64,000 nt of DNA from JAZIHH01 sp036678685 (GTDB lineage Bacteria; Bacillota; UBA4882; UBA10575): the NCBI GenBank assembly GCA_036678685.1, contig JAZIHH010000001.1:124001-188000 (forward strand), in the 5' to 3' direction. This document shows, piece after piece, positions 62,615 through 64,000 of the stretch. Within the stretch, counting starts at the first letter, position 1. Every line of letters starts with the position of its first letter. The notes under the pieces were generated by a model that ran no database searches, had not been told where the DNA came from, and saw nothing but the letters and a program-made list of their open reading frames with translations. The position numbers and the translations under genes were made by a program.

Positions 62615-63468
62615 TTTTCTCCCTCCCCGCCGGCAAGTTCGCGCAAAACCGCCAGGTTTTGCCGGTCGTCTTCCGCGGACGTTCTGGGGGTTTCCAGGAT
62701 GCCGGCCTTACCGGCCAGGCGGGGATCGTTGAGCAAAGAGCGGAAACCCTCCCGCCCGATCTTCCCCCGGCCGATATGAAAATGACGGTCAAGGCGGGAA
62801 CCCTTCTCTCCGCGCGAATCATTTAGATGAAGCAAGTGTAGCCGGGAGAGGCCGATCCGGCGGTCGGTTTCGGAAAGCAGTTTTTCCACCCCGGCCGGGG
62901 TACGCAGTTCATAACCGGCGGCAAAAGCATGACAGGTATCGAGACAAACCCCTGTCCGTTCAGGTTCGTCCACCAGATCCAGAATAGCGGCCAGTTCTTC
63001 GAGGGCGGCCGCCACTTCACTGCCACTGCCCGCCTGGTTTTCCAGGAGAAATAGCGTCTCGCCGGGCACTTGGGACAAGACCGTTTTGATCCCCTTGGCC
63101 ACCCGTTGCCGGGCCGCCTCTATATCCCCGTCTTCCCCCCTCTTGCCGGGGTGGACGACAAAATAATCGGCGCCCAGCGCCACGGCCCGGCGGTAATCCT
63201 CGGCCATAGCCAAAACCGAACGCTCATACAATCCGGGATCGGGGGAAGCCGGGTTGGGAAGGTAAGAAAGATGGACGGCAACCGGCCCCAAACCCGAGGC
63301 TTCCAGGGCCGTCCGGTATTTATTCACTTCGCCGGGGTCAAGGGGCGGTCGCGCCCAGCCCCGGGGGTTGCCGGCAAAAATCTGAAAACAATCACAGCCC
63401 AATTCTTTGGCGGTCAAAACCGCACCGGCCAATCCCTTGCCGATCGAGACATGAAGGCCGAAGCGCAT
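62611..63468 (-). CDS. nfo: Endonuclease IV (apurinic/apyrimidinic site)
   Basis: The 285-residue TIM-barrel zinc endonuclease cleaves abasic sites. 'GLHVSIGKGLAGAV', 'CFQIFAGNPRGW', 'VVHPGKRG', 'LLENQAG', 'GVCLDTCHAFAAGY', 'HLNDSRGEKGSRLDRHFHIGRG' and 'ILETPR' provide the metal ligands. The ATG at 63468 immediately follows the TGA of the upstream membrane gene, and dinG starts inside its stop. The three are clearly co-translated. Confidence 0.96.
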   Translation of the reverse strand: MRFGLHVSIGKGLAGAVLTAKELGCDCFQIFAGNPRGWARPPLDPGEVNKYRTALEASGLGPVAVHLSYLPNPASPDPGLYERSVLAMAEDYRRAVALGADYFVVHPGKRGEDGDIEAARQRVAKGIKTVLSQVPGETLFLLENQAGSGSEVAAALEELAAILDLVDEPERTGVCLDTCHAFAAGYELRTPAGVEKLLSETDRRIGLSRLHLLHLNDSRGEKGSRLDRHFHIGRGKIGREGFRSLLNDPRLAGKAGILETPRTSAEDDRQNLAVLRELAGGEGEK

Positions 63469-64000
63469 TCAATCCCTCCCCAGTTCGTCCAAAAAACGTA
63501 AAAGGCGGTTGTTCTCAATAACCTGTGTAAAGGAGATTCGTTCGGCGCAAATATGCAAAAAAACCAGCACGGCCAGGGCGCCCCAAAGCATAAAAAGATT
63601 CGCGTTCAGTACCAAGAATCCTCCCAGGAGGGCTCCTAAAAAATTGGCGCCCGTGTCGCCCAGCATCCCCCGGGCCCGCAAGTCAAAAGGGAAATAAGCC
63701 GCTACGGCGCCCAGAGCGGAGAGGAGAAAACAAAGATTAAGAGAAGCAACTTCTTGCCCGCTGTTGAAATAAAAGTTGAAAACCAGGATCAGCAGGATGA
63801 AGGCGAAAAAGCTCTTCACCGCCCGGCCCGGCCGGAGATCAAAGAGGTTTAAAGTGTTGGCGGCGAGGGCGGCCGTCAGCCCGCGGGGGAGAATAAAAAC
63901 CGGGTTTTCACCGGACCACCATCCCGCACCGGCGGCAAAAATCAAGCTGAAGACCAAGCCGAAAAGGGCTTTTACCGCCCCGGAGGTCAATTTTCCCTCC
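63469..64000 (-). CDS. MraY/WecA-type phospho-sugar transferase (C-terminal part; continues past right edge)
   Basis: The frame stays open to the window edge, so the N-terminus is missing. The visible ~176 residues have several membrane helices and the family signatures 'GKLTSGAVKALFGL', 'NTLNLFDLRPGRAVKSFF' and 'MLGDTGANFLGALLGG'. Enzymes of this family transfer a phospho-sugar from a nucleotide to undecaprenyl phosphate in peptidoglycan or wall polymer synthesis. Which substrate is used is not evident. A TTG at 63990 lies within the family core and is not the true start. The stop is directly adjacent to nfo. Confidence 0.8.
   Translation of the reverse strand, partial: EGKLTSGAVKALFGLVFSLIFAAGAGWWSGENPVFILPRGLTAALAANTLNLFDLRPGRAVKSFFAFILLILVFNFYFNSGQEVASLNLCFLLSALGAVAAYFPFDLRARGMLGDTGANFLGALLGGFLVLNANLFMLWGALAVLVFLHICAERISFTQVIENNRLLRFLDELGRD

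Noticed and set aside
1..64000. CRISPR array or prophage
   Set aside because: No regularly spaced direct repeats, cas genes, integrase or phage structural genes were seen.

Overview
The window looks like chromosome of an anaerobic, endospore-forming member of the Bacillota (Clostridia/Limnochordia-like). The reasons are strong AGGAGG ribosome binding sites, frequent TTG/GTG starts, a T-box-controlled pheST operon, the dacF-spoIIAA-spoIIAB-sigF sporulation locus, an NAD(P)-linked [FeFe]-hydrogenase operon, scpA/scpB, DegV, lysA and an ISLre2-type insertion sequence. A tail-specific protease of the Prc/Tsp type with its extra C-terminal domain, more usual in Gram-negative lineages, points to a deep-branching lineage. 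I cannot name the species. Most genes lie on the minus strand.

Layout. 1-9 kb: an open-ended, apparently permuted or tandem solute-binding protein, a nitroreductase, an unknown membrane protein, pheT and pheS with a T-box leader preceded by a 32-codon YqzL-like gene, tRNA-Val(GAC) and a MATE exporter. 9.3-9.5 kb: a plus-strand promoter, a folded region and a terminator that look like a stand-alone small RNA. 9.7-14.2 kb: the hydrogenase operon hndB-hndA-hndC-hndD with its own promoter and a possible Rex site. 14.3-18.2 kb: threonine aldolase, folK, folP and a YkgJ-type cysteine-cluster protein. 18.3-22.5 kb: a secreted protein, then the sigma-F locus. 22.8-27.9 kb: folE2, thiL, hisF, an iron-sulfur flavoprotein, an ACT-domain protein and phenylacetate-CoA ligase. 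28.3-37.5 kb: a SpoIIM-like membrane protein, an lhr helicase gene broken by an in-frame TAG, a complete 1,570-bp ISLre2 copy with 9-bp target duplication and a broken transposase, a PspC/LiaF-like envelope pair and degV. 37.6-44 kb: a secreted DUF4932-type protein, feoAB behind a DtxR-like palindrome, and prc. 44.2-52.1 kb: a frameshifted FMN-binding glutamate-synthase-like gene, a patatin, a DUF2937 protein, a stand-alone AICAR transformylase, metF, class II aldolase and a PPi-type phosphofructokinase that seems to start with ATT. 52.2-64 kb: scpB/scpA, HD protein, M50 protease, lysA, TGS-uridine-kinase-like protein, acylphosphatase, a GDPD gene broken by TAG, a PHP phosphatase, dinG-like helicase, endonuclease IV and the end of a MraY/WecA-type transferase.

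Several genes connect functionally: folE2, folK and folP make pterin/folate, while metF and the AICAR transformylase use folate one-carbon units; aldolase and the PPi-type phosphofructokinase are adjacent glycolytic genes; and the hydrogenase operon carries a putative redox (Rex-like) operator. Four otherwise open genes carry a single lesion each (lhr TAG, transposase TAA, glutamate-synthase-like frameshift, GDPD TAG), so either mild gene decay or residual sequence error is present.

I did not find one clearly new multi-gene system. The strongest leads are the permuted binding protein, the plus-strand small RNA, the ATT-initiated phosphofructokinase, and the micro-gene that shares a leader with the T-box.
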